5,103 bases of DNA from Methanobacteriota archaeon (GTDB lineage Archaea > Thermoplasmatota > Poseidoniia > Poseidoniales > Poseidoniaceae): positions 1 through 5,103 of the forward strand of contig JAACDL010000093.1 in NCBI GenBank assembly GCA_009936765.1. Direction: 5' to 3'. The notes beneath the pieces were generated by a model. The model saw only the letters and a list, made by a program, of their open reading frames with translations. It had not been told where the DNA came from and did not search any database. Below are positions 1-5,088 of the stretch, one piece after another. A program made the translations under genes and the position numbers. Within the stretch, counting starts at the first letter, position 1; the number at the start of each line of letters is the position of its first letter.

Positions 1-1
1 A

Positions 2-1036
2 ACCCATCAGAAACTAGGGTTTGGGAACCACAGAGGAAACAGGTTCACAATAGTGGCACGTGGATGTTGCCACCCAGATGGCAGTCCGATGACTGAATCC
101 GAAGCCATGGAAAGAATCTCAGAAATCGAAAGTGGAATGAAAGAGAATCTCGGTAATGGATTGTTCCCAAATTGGATTGGACCACAAAGATTCGGAGCTG
201 GACGACCTGTTACTCCTATTGTTGGCCGCCATGTCATCTCAAATGATTGGAAGAGCGCAGTTATGACTTACCTAAGCATGGAGGGTGACGAAAACGATGA
301 TGTTGCCAACTTTAGGAAACATATTCGTGACAATGGAGTTACTCAAGAGGGACTTGATATTATTCCACACTGGCTTGGATTTGAAAGAGACATGTTGAGG
401 CATCTGGTTGCTAACCCTGAAGACTGGGTGGGAGCGTTCAGAAAATTACCTAATAATCTTCAACTAATGACCGTTCATTCATTGCAGTCTGTCGCCTTTA
501 ACAAAACCATTCGAGCTAGAATAAATGCAGAAATTTCACTATCATCTCCAGTAGAAGGAGACATTGTTGGAAGGGTCGATGAAAATGGACAGTTGGAAAC
601 ATCGTCTATGGTTAAGGTTGAAGAAAGGACATTGAATCGTATTTCTAGGAATTGTAAGTTGGGAAGACTAGTAGTTACCGGACAATTACCTGGTTCTATA
701 TTAGAAAGATCAGAAGGTCTCGTTGGAGAAATAGAGAAATCTGTATTGGACGAAATGGAACTTGCCAACACCACATGGAAGGTTGAAGATATAGGGAGAC
801 TAACAACTAAAGGAACTCGAAGGCCTCTAGTCACTACATTCAGTGAATTCCAATATGAGCCGGTTCCAATCGCTGGAGAGGAAACTATGGGAGACAAATG
901 GACTGAAGGTGTCCAAGATGACGATTTGTGGCACCCTGAGGGCGCTTGTATTCGATTTAGATTCATACTACCATCCGGTAGTTACGCTACAACTCTTCTA
1001 AGAGAATTTATGCGTACGCCATTACAACAATTGTAA
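2..1036 (+). CDS. truD: tRNA pseudouridine synthase D (TruD), 5'-truncated by window edge
   Basis: TruD isomerises a uridine in tRNA (U13 in the E. coli enzyme) to pseudouridine in the cytoplasm. The frame is open from base 2, so the GTG at 53 is an internal codon: the residues before it (KLGFGNHRGNRFTIVAR) match the family stretch K-L-x-x-G-x-x-x-GNxF-x-I that follows the catalytic Asp motif. Visible family motifs, in residues of the 344-residue visible part, are NWIGPQRFG at about 57-65 (family NYFGxQRFG, with Tyr to Trp and Phe to Ile), the helix LPNNLQLMTVHSLQSVAFN near 149-167, and the closing FxLPSGSYATTLLREF near 321-335. The TRUD insertion lies between the last two. The catalytic Asp and about 80 N-terminal residues should lie left of the window. 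The stop is TAA and the gene converges on aEF-1beta 35 bases away. The family call is strong; the exact substrate uridine in archaea is less certain. Confidence 0.93.
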   Translation, partial: THQKLGFGNHRGNRFTIVARGCCHPDGSPMTESEAMERISEIESGMKENLGNGLFPNWIGPQRFGAGRPVTPIVGRHVISNDWKSAVMTYLSMEGDENDDVANFRKHIRDNGVTQEGLDIIPHWLGFERDMLRHLVANPEDWVGAFRKLPNNLQLMTVHSLQSVAFNKTIRARINAEISLSSPVEGDIVGRVDENGQLETSSMVKVEERTLNRISRNCKLGRLVVTGQLPGSILERSEGLVGEIEKSVLDEMELANTTWKVEDIGRLTTKGTRRPLVTTFSEFQYEPVPIAGEETMGDKWTEGVQDDDLWHPEGACIRFRFILPSGSYATTLLREFMRTPLQQL

Positions 1037-1042
1037 AGAAAT

Positions 1043-1060
1043 TACTTCATTGTTGAAGTA
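1043..1060. terminator. Short hairpin between convergent truD and aEF-1beta
   Basis: This is a perfect 7-bp inverted repeat, TACTTCA / TGAAGTA, with a TTGT loop. It sits in the 35-base gap between the truD stop and the aEF-1beta stop. Its position suggests a shared bidirectional 3'-end signal. Archaeal terminators usually depend on T-runs, and no long T-run follows, so a terminator role is an inference. Confidence 0.35.
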
Positions 1061-1071
1061 TTTACTAAGGC

Positions 1072-1344
1072 TCAAAGAAGTCCCATTGATAGAACTTCGA
1101 TTTCACCAGTGCCACGGATGGCACGCATGTTGTCTTCAAAAATGTCCGAAAGTCCGGAGCCATCGTTCATGACAACATGAACTTGAATAAACTTCAAACC
1201 AAACGCTAGAGGCTTAGTTTCACAAAGTTGGACGTCGTAAACATCGTCCTTGAGAGCTTGTATCTGTGTAGCAATATCATCAGCAGAGACGTCGTCGACG
1301 TCAGAATCTGGCATTACCTTGTAGGTTAGTGCGACCATTCCCAT
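1072..1344 (-). CDS. ef1b: Archaeal elongation factor 1-beta (aEF-1B, EF-1alpha guanine exchange factor)
   Basis: aEF-1beta promotes GDP/GTP exchange on elongation factor 1A in the cytoplasm during translation. The 90-residue product has the family layout: an N-terminal strand (VALTYKVMPDS), an acidic DVDD segment followed by a helix, then a central strand in a KPLAFGLKFIQVHVVMND segment and a final strand ending in EVLSMGLL. The length equals the usual 88-90 residues for the archaeal factor. I chose ATG 1344 because GGTGAT, complementary to the 16S 3' end, lies 4 bases before it. The longer frame to TTG 1356 would overlap that site and adds residues not usual in the family. ATG 1338 is another, less likely option. 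It is the last gene of the leftward cluster, 15 bases after the zinc-finger gene, so the two are very likely co-transcribed. Confidence 0.92.
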   Translation of the reverse strand: MGMVALTYKVMPDSDVDDVSADDIATQIQALKDDVYDVQLCETKPLAFGLKFIQVHVVMNDGSGLSDIFEDNMRAIRGTGEIEVLSMGLL

Positions 1345-1348
1345 AGTA

Positions 1349-1354
1349 ATCACC
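1349..1354 (-). promoter_or_regulatory. Shine-Dalgarno of aEF-1beta
   Basis: The minus strand reads GGTGAT-TACT-ATG. GGTGAT pairs perfectly with an archaeal anti-Shine-Dalgarno (AUCACC). It selects the ATG at 1344 over the upstream TTG. Confidence 0.65.
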
Positions 1355-1359
1355 AATTA

Positions 1360-1527
1360 TTAAGGTCCCTGGAAACCACAATTACTGCAGACGTAAGTGA
1401 CACCTTGGTTTCTGCAGCGAGGGCTGCGGCCAATTGATTCTCCACAGGATGGACATGGGAAAGTTGTAGATCCTTTGTCCACTAGTGGGACTCCGGAAGC
1501 GGTACAGACGGTTGCTCGCTCAGACAT
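1360..1527 (-). CDS. Small zinc-finger protein, HVO_2753-like, 55 residues
   Basis: This gene is too short for standard ORF cutoffs. The protein begins MSERATVCTASGV and ends with the family-typical YVCSNCGFQGP. The family (Haloferax HVO_2753 type) normally has four C(P)xCG knuckles and lies beside the aEF-1beta gene in many archaea; the context here matches. Knuckle 2 (C25-P-S-C28-G) and knuckle 4 (C47-S-N-C50-G) are complete. Knuckle 1 is reduced to C8-x-x-S11, and knuckle 3 to S35-x-x-C38. One four-Cys zinc site (C25, C28, C47, C50) therefore remains clear, and the second looks lost or incomplete. A GAGGTG ribosome site lies 7 bases before ATG 1527, and the TAA is 15 bases before the aEF-1beta start, which supports co-expression. 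The molecular role of the family is unknown; nucleic-acid or ribosome contact is a reasonable guess from size and context. Confidence 0.88.
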   Translation of the reverse strand: MSERATVCTASGVPLVDKGSTTFPCPSCGESIGRSPRCRNQGVTYVCSNCGFQGP

Positions 1528-1534
1528 GATATTA

Positions 1535-1540
1535 CACCTC
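1535..1540 (-). promoter_or_regulatory. Shine-Dalgarno of the zinc-finger gene
   Basis: The minus strand reads GAGGTG-TAATATC-ATG, a strong match to the archaeal anti-Shine-Dalgarno at ideal spacing. It confirms that the 55-residue frame starting at 1527 is translated. Confidence 0.7.
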
Positions 1541-1592
1541 AGTGCAGCCCGGCCACGACCTCTCCCTCTTTATTCTTGCGCGAAGTCAGAAA

Positions 1593-1988
1593 TCATCTGT
1601 CAAGAATCATTAGTGAACCATTTCTGCCTGTTGACACTATTATTTCACCATCTCTTGAGCGGCACCAACCATTCTCAATTCGTATTACGTCTCCCGCTTT
1701 CACCCGATTTACTTGCTCTCCCCAAAGGACAATCCCTACCAAACCAGTTTCATCTCTACCACATGCAGCGGCCAATGAACCTGTATAATTCGCAGAGTTC
1801 ACCAGACGCCGAGGATAACGACGTAGAACTACCAATTCTACACGGTGAATTACTTCATTGGGCAATAAATCAGTCACTTTCTGCCTAGCATTATTGTCTG
1901 ATTTCTCATTTGTGTGGTTTTTCATATCAGACAAAATTGATTTTGTCCTCTCATCTTTAGGCTGGTCTCTTGTATGCTTATTTTGCAT
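1593..1988 (-). CDS. Single OB-fold ssDNA-binding protein (RPA/SOSS-B-like)
   Basis: The product is 131 residues. From about residue 36 it shows the archaeal single-OB pattern seen in SOSS-B/hSSB1-like and RPA-like proteins: a first strand region (VELVVLRRYPRRLV), a middle strand, then GRDETGLVGIVLWGEQVNRVKAGDVIRIENGWCRSRDGEIIVSTG in essence, with key elements DETG (79-82), LWG (88-90), KAGDVIRIENG (97-107) and STGRNG (118-123). Such proteins bind single-stranded DNA, or possibly RNA, through the OB barrel. The first 35 residues are polar and highly charged, probably a disordered tail, and their extent depends on the start. ATG 1988 is kept because a weak TATA-like element sits about 26 bases upstream, fitting a leaderless transcript. 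ATG 1925 would give 110 residues. No ribosome site precedes either. It lies 64 bases after rlmE and 65 before the zinc-finger gene. Confidence 0.8.
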   Translation of the reverse strand: MQNKHTRDQPKDERTKSILSDMKNHTNEKSDNNARQKVTDLLPNEVIHRVELVVLRRYPRRLVNSANYTGSLAAACGRDETGLVGIVLWGEQVNRVKAGDVIRIENGWCRSRDGEIIVSTGRNGSLMILDR

Positions 1989-2006
1989 AAACCGACTGGA
2001 TTGCTC

Positions 2007-2025
2007 TAATCTTATTGAAAGATTC
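2007..2025 (-). promoter_or_regulatory. Possible promoter (TATA-like) for OB-fold gene, overlapping a small inverted repeat
   Basis: On the minus strand a TTTCAATAAGATT element preceded by purine-rich GGGGAA is centred about 26 bases upstream of ATG 1988, where a TATA box would sit for a leaderless mRNA. The same bases hold a 6-bp inverted repeat, AATCTT-ATTGA-AAGATT (2008-2024). The match to the archaeal TATA consensus is weak. Confidence 0.25.
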
Positions 2026-2052
2026 CCCGAGACCTAAAGGAATGTGAAAATG

Positions 2053-2796
2053 TTACTCCTCTGGAGTACGCTTCTTCATAATCCTGAAAGTGGATTTTAC
2101 TGGCTCGACATCATCAAGCGGCTCTGGCCCACCTTTACGGGACTCTAATGCATCCTCGAATTGTGGCCTAATCTGCCAATCCGGACCACGCTTAGGAGTA
2201 TGGAATTTGCAAACTAAGTAGACTTCAGATGATGAATTTCTACTTGCCATAGGAGAGAATCTCTTCACTGTCTGGAAGTGTGGGCGCACTAATTCAATCA
2301 TCTCTTCAACTCCAACGCCTTGGAATAGTTTGGTTACAAAGTGGCCTCCATACTTCAGTAAAGGTAGAGCGAAATCGAAAACATCTGCTACCAGCATTAA
2401 TGAGACTGCTTGGTCAATATCCCATTTACCCGTTATGTGAGGAGAGATATCTGAAATGATGACATCGATAACTTCTGTATCGATAGCATCGAGTACAGAT
2501 TGTTGAGCGAATGGATCTGTGATATCTCCAACCAACAAGTTTGCCCCCTCAACAGGAACACAAGATTTCAAATCAATACCAACGACTTTCCCCTTTTTGC
2601 CGACCAATTCGACTGCTACTTGTGCCCAGCCCCCTGGGTGACAACCTACATCCAAAACACTGTCTTCAGAATCGATGATCTTGTGACGATCGTGGATTTG
2701 TTTGAGCTTGAATGCTGAACGGGCACGATAACCGCTTGCTTTGGCTTGCTTACGCCAAGAATCACGTTGATGATCTTGAACCCAGCGGTCAACCAT
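2053..2796 (-). CDS. rlmE: RlmE/FtsJ-family 2'-O-ribose RNA methyltransferase
   Basis: This enzyme transfers a methyl group from S-adenosylmethionine to a ribose 2'-OH; bacterial RlmE modifies a uridine in the 23S rRNA A-loop. The 247-residue product has the full FtsJ Rossmann fold. YRARSAFKL carries the catalytic K30, the SAM-binding motif is LDVGCHPGGWAQ (48-59; the family usually has GAAPGG), and the second SAM motif is VVGIDL (72-76). Then come ISDISPH with D116, FVTKLF with K156, and SSSEVYLV with E191. The K-D-K-E tetrad is complete, so the enzyme should be active. The last 50 or so residues are a charged tail ending in RTPEE, with no recognisable TRAM domain, which many euryarchaeal FtsJ proteins carry. 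ATG 2796 is preceded by TGAGGGTG, a partial ribosome site with its GGTG 4 bases away. It leads the leftward cluster and is divergent from the thioredoxin gene. Confidence 0.93.
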   Translation of the reverse strand: MVDRWVQDHQRDSWRKQAKASGYRARSAFKLKQIHDRHKIIDSEDSVLDVGCHPGGWAQVAVELVGKKGKVVGIDLKSCVPVEGANLLVGDITDPFAQQSVLDAIDTEVIDVIISDISPHITGKWDIDQAVSLMLVADVFDFALPLLKYGGHFVTKLFQGVGVEEMIELVRPHFQTVKRFSPMASRNSSSEVYLVCKFHTPKRGPDWQIRPQFEDALESRKGGPEPLDDVEPVKSTFRIMKKRTPEE

Positions 2797-2800
2797 AGCA

Positions 2801-2808
2801 CACCCTCA
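2801..2808 (-). promoter_or_regulatory. Probable ribosome binding site of rlmE
   Basis: The minus strand reads TGAGGGTG-TGCT-ATG. The GGTG core, or GAGG with one extra base, can pair with an archaeal anti-Shine-Dalgarno at acceptable spacing. It supports ATG 2796. Confidence 0.45.
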
Positions 2809-2827
2809 GACCATTCGGGTAAGCATC

Positions 2828-2846
2828 TCCATGATAACTTCATGGA
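2828..2846. promoter_or_regulatory. Operator-like interrupted palindrome in the divergent intergenic region
   Basis: TCCATGA-TAACT-TCATGGA is a perfect 7-bp inverted repeat with a 5-base spacer, centred midway between the rlmE start (2796) and the preferred thioredoxin-like start (2870). The 12-base half-site spacing suits a dimeric winged-helix or helix-turn-helix regulator. On the minus strand its centre also supplies the nearest TATA-like element (AGTTATCA) for rlmE. No regulator gene is in the window. Confidence 0.35.
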
Positions 2847-2869
2847 CAAGTTACCGCTCCTCGGGACTA

Positions 2870-3673
2870 ATGAGACACATAATGGCCATACTCGTACTGG
2901 CTTTGTGCCTCACCCCCGCCACTACTGCGTTAGCAGAAGAGAATGTGGATAAACACTGGCTGCAGAGAACGATTGTAGTCGAAGAGAGGACTGCCATTGA
3001 TTGCCCCTCATGCGCTGAAATCGACCCGGAACTTACGATGGTTGCTAAGTCACACGGAGCTAGAACGGCAATTGTCGGCATTCACGTGGGTGATTCATTT
3101 GAAAACGATGCGAGTTTGGCTAGAATTGCATATCAAATGCAATCTGATAACACAACTTACGGAACTCCTACATTCTTTGTAGATGGTATGAAAACTGCCG
3201 AAGGGTATGATGCATGGAGTGATGTCCAAAAGAGAATATTACTTCAGGAAAGTACACGATTGGCCCCAGAAGAGATTGCTATGAGTTTAGTGGATGATGA
3301 AATTGTAATTCCTTCCCCTGAATTTGGACAGTTGACAATTATGGTTCTCGAGCATGAAAAAGAAGTCCCACCTGATGTTGAAAATATGGGTGAAGATGAC
3401 CGTGATCGAGTTCTTGTTGGAATGAAGGTTGTAAACTCATCCGGAAATATATCGGTATATGGCAACATGAACTTAACAGATTCATGGTCAGTAGTACTAG
3501 TGCACGAGCCTGAAGAGGGCGGAGAGCCTTACGGAGTAGTAGAAGTCTCGAATAGAGAATTTGAGGAAATCAAAGATAACCATCTTTTGGCGATCTTAGC
3601 GATTTGCATTTTCCTTGGTGCTTTACTAGTATTCGTGCCGAAGAGTAATCCCCGCTTTGCGGAAGAAGAATAG
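2870..3673 (+). CDS. Secreted, membrane-anchored thioredoxin-like thiol-disulfide oxidoreductase
   Basis: From ATG 2870 the protein has 267 residues. Residues 1-22 form a signal peptide (charged MRH, hydrophobic core, cleavage after ALA), which is why I prefer this start to the upstream ATG at 2831, whose extra 13 residues are polar and lie in the palindrome region. ATG 2882 is also possible. The thioredoxin-like domain carries a CPSC redox motif at 45-48 and the cis-proline loop GTPTFFVDG at 98-106. A further beta-rich, acidic region (about 137-235) matches nothing I recognise. A transmembrane helix (about 238-256) is followed by a short tail, KSNPRFAEEE. The predicted topology is catalytic domain outside and tail inside. 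It probably forms, reduces or isomerises disulfides in extracytoplasmic proteins; direction cannot be told from the sequence. A VKOR gene 0.9 kb away is a plausible electron-transfer partner. No clear ribosome site is seen. Confidence 0.82.
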   Translation: MRHIMAILVLALCLTPATTALAEENVDKHWLQRTIVVEERTAIDCPSCAEIDPELTMVAKSHGARTAIVGIHVGDSFENDASLARIAYQMQSDNTTYGTPTFFVDGMKTAEGYDAWSDVQKRILLQESTRLAPEEIAMSLVDDEIVIPSPEFGQLTIMVLEHEKEVPPDVENMGEDDRDRVLVGMKVVNSSGNISVYGNMNLTDSWSVVLVHEPEEGGEPYGVVEVSNREFEEIKDNHLLAILAICIFLGALLVFVPKSNPRFAEEE

Positions 3674-3779
3674 AGATTACCGGGAATAATTAACAATATT
3701 TACTTTATTATTAACATTTTAAGGAAAGTAATGAACATCTAACCAAACATTTGATAAGGTTCAGTGACCATGTAATACC
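3674..3779 (+). promoter_or_regulatory. AT-rich intergenic region with probable 3' end and promoter
   Basis: This gap between the thioredoxin-like gene and the small downstream gene is strongly AT-rich around 3685-3720. It contains two similar copies of an ATTAACA-containing word (near 3686-3700 and 3706-3720) and short T-runs (TTTACTTTATT, ATTTT) that could end the upstream transcript. TTTGATAAGG (3750-3759) is centred about 26 bases before ATG 3780, a TATA-compatible distance for a leaderless mRNA. An ATG immediately followed by TAA lies at 3770-3775. Assignments are weak. Confidence 0.3.
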
Positions 3780-4049
3780 ATGGAATCGAACAACAACAAC
3801 ACATCAGAAGTGGATCAGACTGCTACTAAGTCTTGGATGGTAGAATATACAGTGGAAGTTGATGAAGAAAGTCATCGCCACCTATCTATGATCAAGGCTG
3901 AGGACATAACAAATGTACATCACCAATTACTTCGTGAATTGCGAAAGACATACCACACAAGCGCCAAAGTAGACGTAACCGTACATCGCATTGAACCTGT
4001 AACCACTAACACAGACGCTCTGTATTTCGAAGGTATTTACGCACCTTAG
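3780..4049 (+). CDS. Small protein of unknown function, beta-beta-alpha-beta pattern
   Basis: I do not recognise a family for this 89-residue protein. The first 16 residues are a polar Asn-rich tail (MESNNNNTSE). The rest reads as a compact domain: a strand around 18-29 (SWMVEYTVEVDE), a strand around 34-42, a helix around 44-58 (VHHQLLRELRKTY), and a strand around 62-72 (KVDVTVHRIEPV), then a short tail. It has no Cys, no signal peptide and no membrane segment, so it is probably cytoplasmic. The layout resembles small alpha/beta sandwich proteins such as the ribosomal LX/L20a type, but that is a shape analogy only. Coding is supported by the amphipathic pattern and by the lack of another gene in the gap. 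Its TAG overlaps the TAA of the opposing gene. No good ribosome site is seen upstream. Confidence 0.65.
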   Translation: MESNNNNTSEVDQTATKSWMVEYTVEVDEESHRHLSMIKAEDITNVHHQLLRELRKTYHTSAKVDVTVHRIEPVTTNTDALYFEGIYAP

Positions 4050-4570
4050 TTAGAAGTGTAAGAAATCACAATATTTTGGCCATCTGCTAGAATGAGATTT
4101 TGGTAATCAGTACTTATCTGACCATCTACAGTCATCTCAATGGTTCCATCTCTGTATTCCATTATACCGGTTTCATCGAAGTGTTTGCCCCATACATCAA
4201 AGAAAACTTCCAATGGGACATCCTCAATTTGTTTGCTCTCAACATGTATCTTCCCTGATTCATCATGTGTGTGAGTCATGTGCATTGCACCCTCGCAAAC
4301 ATCTGTATCTATTCCAGTGTTACCTGGAATTGAATATTCATTCCCATCTATCAATATTGTAAGATAGGGGTGGAAATGCATAGCAAGACCTTCGTGGTCT
4401 AGACATTCCATTCCAAGTGGGTGCATTTCTTCGGATGTATTGTTTAGTGATGCTGCTGATTCAGTATCATCGATTAGATTGATGAATCCCTCATATTCCA
4501 ATAGACCTACTAGAGATGCAAGGCAGACGGCTGTGAATATCATCCACCAACTGCCCTCTTGCAAAATCAT
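4046..4570 (-). CDS. Membrane-anchored His/Cys-motif protein of unknown function, coupled to VKOR
   Basis: This is a 174-residue protein with one N-terminal hydrophobic helix (about 8-25), probably an uncleaved anchor, followed by an extracytoplasmic domain. The domain holds two conserved-looking blocks: MHFHPYLTILIDGNEYSIP (H65, H67) and AMHMTHTHD-x4-IHVES (H97, H100, H102, D103, H109), then LEVFFDVWGKHF and a closing beta segment with DGQNIVISY. I recall similar HTHD...IHVES proteins of unknown function in other archaea and bacteria, but cannot name the family. The clustered His residues suggest metal binding; C56 and C92 could form a disulfide. It follows VKOR with a 4-base ATGA overlap, so the two are translationally coupled. 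GAGGAGG (4572-4578) directly abuts ATG 4570 but lies 7 bases before TTG 4564, which may be the true start. Confidence 0.78.
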   Translation of the reverse strand: MILQEGSWWMIFTAVCLASLVGLLEYEGFINLIDDTESAASLNNTSEEMHPLGMECLDHEGLAMHFHPYLTILIDGNEYSIPGNTGIDTDVCEGAMHMTHTHDESGKIHVESKQIEDVPLEVFFDVWGKHFDETGIMEYRDGTIEMTVDGQISTDYQNLILADGQNIVISYTSN

Positions 4571-5028
4571 TCCTCCTCGGAAGAGTTCTTCGGTGCTACG
4601 TAACCACCGCGCTTTCTACGTTCTTTGGACTCTGTTTCTGCTGTGATTACAGACGAATTACTCCAGTCACTACCACCATACATCTTGCTCAAGCGGAAAA
4701 ATCCGATTGTTGAAGCAACGTGTGAAACGTGAGCAGTAGTACAATATTGACAAAGCTTACCGATTTCATACTCAGCATATATGAGGTAGAATATCATCAA
4801 AATTCCAAGAATTCCAAAGTTCCTTCCGATACTAAGGTTTGAACTGACCCAAGTTGCCGATGGTTCCTTTGCAATTGATATTGCCAACCACAAGAAAAGA
4901 GCGAATGCCATCATTCCAAGTAAACCCCAAGGTAGACCAATAAACGGCATGGTATTCCATTCTGAGTTACCAATGACGCTTGAACAATCCCAAACCCCAT
5001 CTGCACTGCAGAATTGTCCACCGCCCAT
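4567..5028 (-). CDS. Vitamin K epoxide reductase (VKOR) family protein, apparently lacking TM1
   Basis: Prokaryotic VKOR homologs reoxidise extracytoplasmic thioredoxin-like partners and pass electrons to membrane quinone. The 153-residue protein has the loop pair C7-x7-C15 followed by SSVIGNSEW, with the same 8-residue spacing as the human C43/C51 loop, then GLPWGLLG (31-38) opening the second family helix. Further helices lie at about 71-87 and 97-116, with the quinone-side C93-Q-Y-C96 motif just before the last helix. A basic patch, KERRKR, follows that helix, consistent with a cytoplasmic C-terminus. The usual first transmembrane helix before the loop cysteines is absent: only six residues precede C7, and an in-frame TAA lies at 5061-5059. 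There is no fused thioredoxin domain, so a separate partner is needed. The acidic NSSEEE tail overlaps the ribosome site of the downstream gene. Confidence 0.85.
   Translation of the reverse strand: MGGGQFCSADGVWDCSSVIGNSEWNTMPFIGLPWGLLGMMAFALFLWLAISIAKEPSATWVSSNLSIGRNFGILGILMIFYLIYAEYEIGKLCQYCTTAHVSHVASTIGFFRLSKMYGGSDWSNSSVITAETESKERRKRGGYVAPKNSSEEE
4572..4578 (-). promoter_or_regulatory. Shine-Dalgarno inside the end of the VKOR gene
   Basis: GAGGAGG lies within the last Glu codons of VKOR. Only one base separates it from ATG 4570, while seven bases separate it from TTG 4564. It therefore bears on which start the downstream gene uses. Confidence 0.5.
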
Positions 5029-5069
5029 TTCACTACGTGAAGGAACAGAAGGCTGGGATTACGGACAGA

Positions 5070-5088
5070 CTGAAATCACCGATTTCAG
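5070..5088. repeat. Perfect 8-bp hairpin upstream of VKOR
   Basis: CTGAAATC-ACC-GATTTCAG forms an 8-bp stem with a 3-base loop, 42 bases upstream of the VKOR start. It could be the 3' hairpin of a neighbouring transcript, an operator, or chance within coding sequence outside the window. The 75 bases from 5029 to the window end hold no gene I can support. Confidence 0.35.

Noticed and set aside
53..55. GTG as the start of truD
   Set aside because: The frame continues to the window edge and the upstream residues match the TruD family, so this is an internal Val codon.
475..966. Leftward 163-residue open frame inside truD
   Set aside because: The truD frame carries conserved family motifs across the same bases; the antisense product is Ser/Pro-rich with no domain.
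1045..1060. Hairpin considered as an attachment site or IS end
   Set aside because: It is too short, has no second copy or target duplication in the window, and no transposase or integrase gene is nearby.
1397..1888. Rightward 163-residue open frame
   Set aside because: It is antisense to the OB-fold and zinc-finger genes, both supported by family motifs, and its product is low-complexity with no recognisable domain.
2646..2952. Short frames on both strands around 2646-2952
   Set aside because: They cross the rlmE 5' end or the thioredoxin-like gene in other frames and resemble no protein family.
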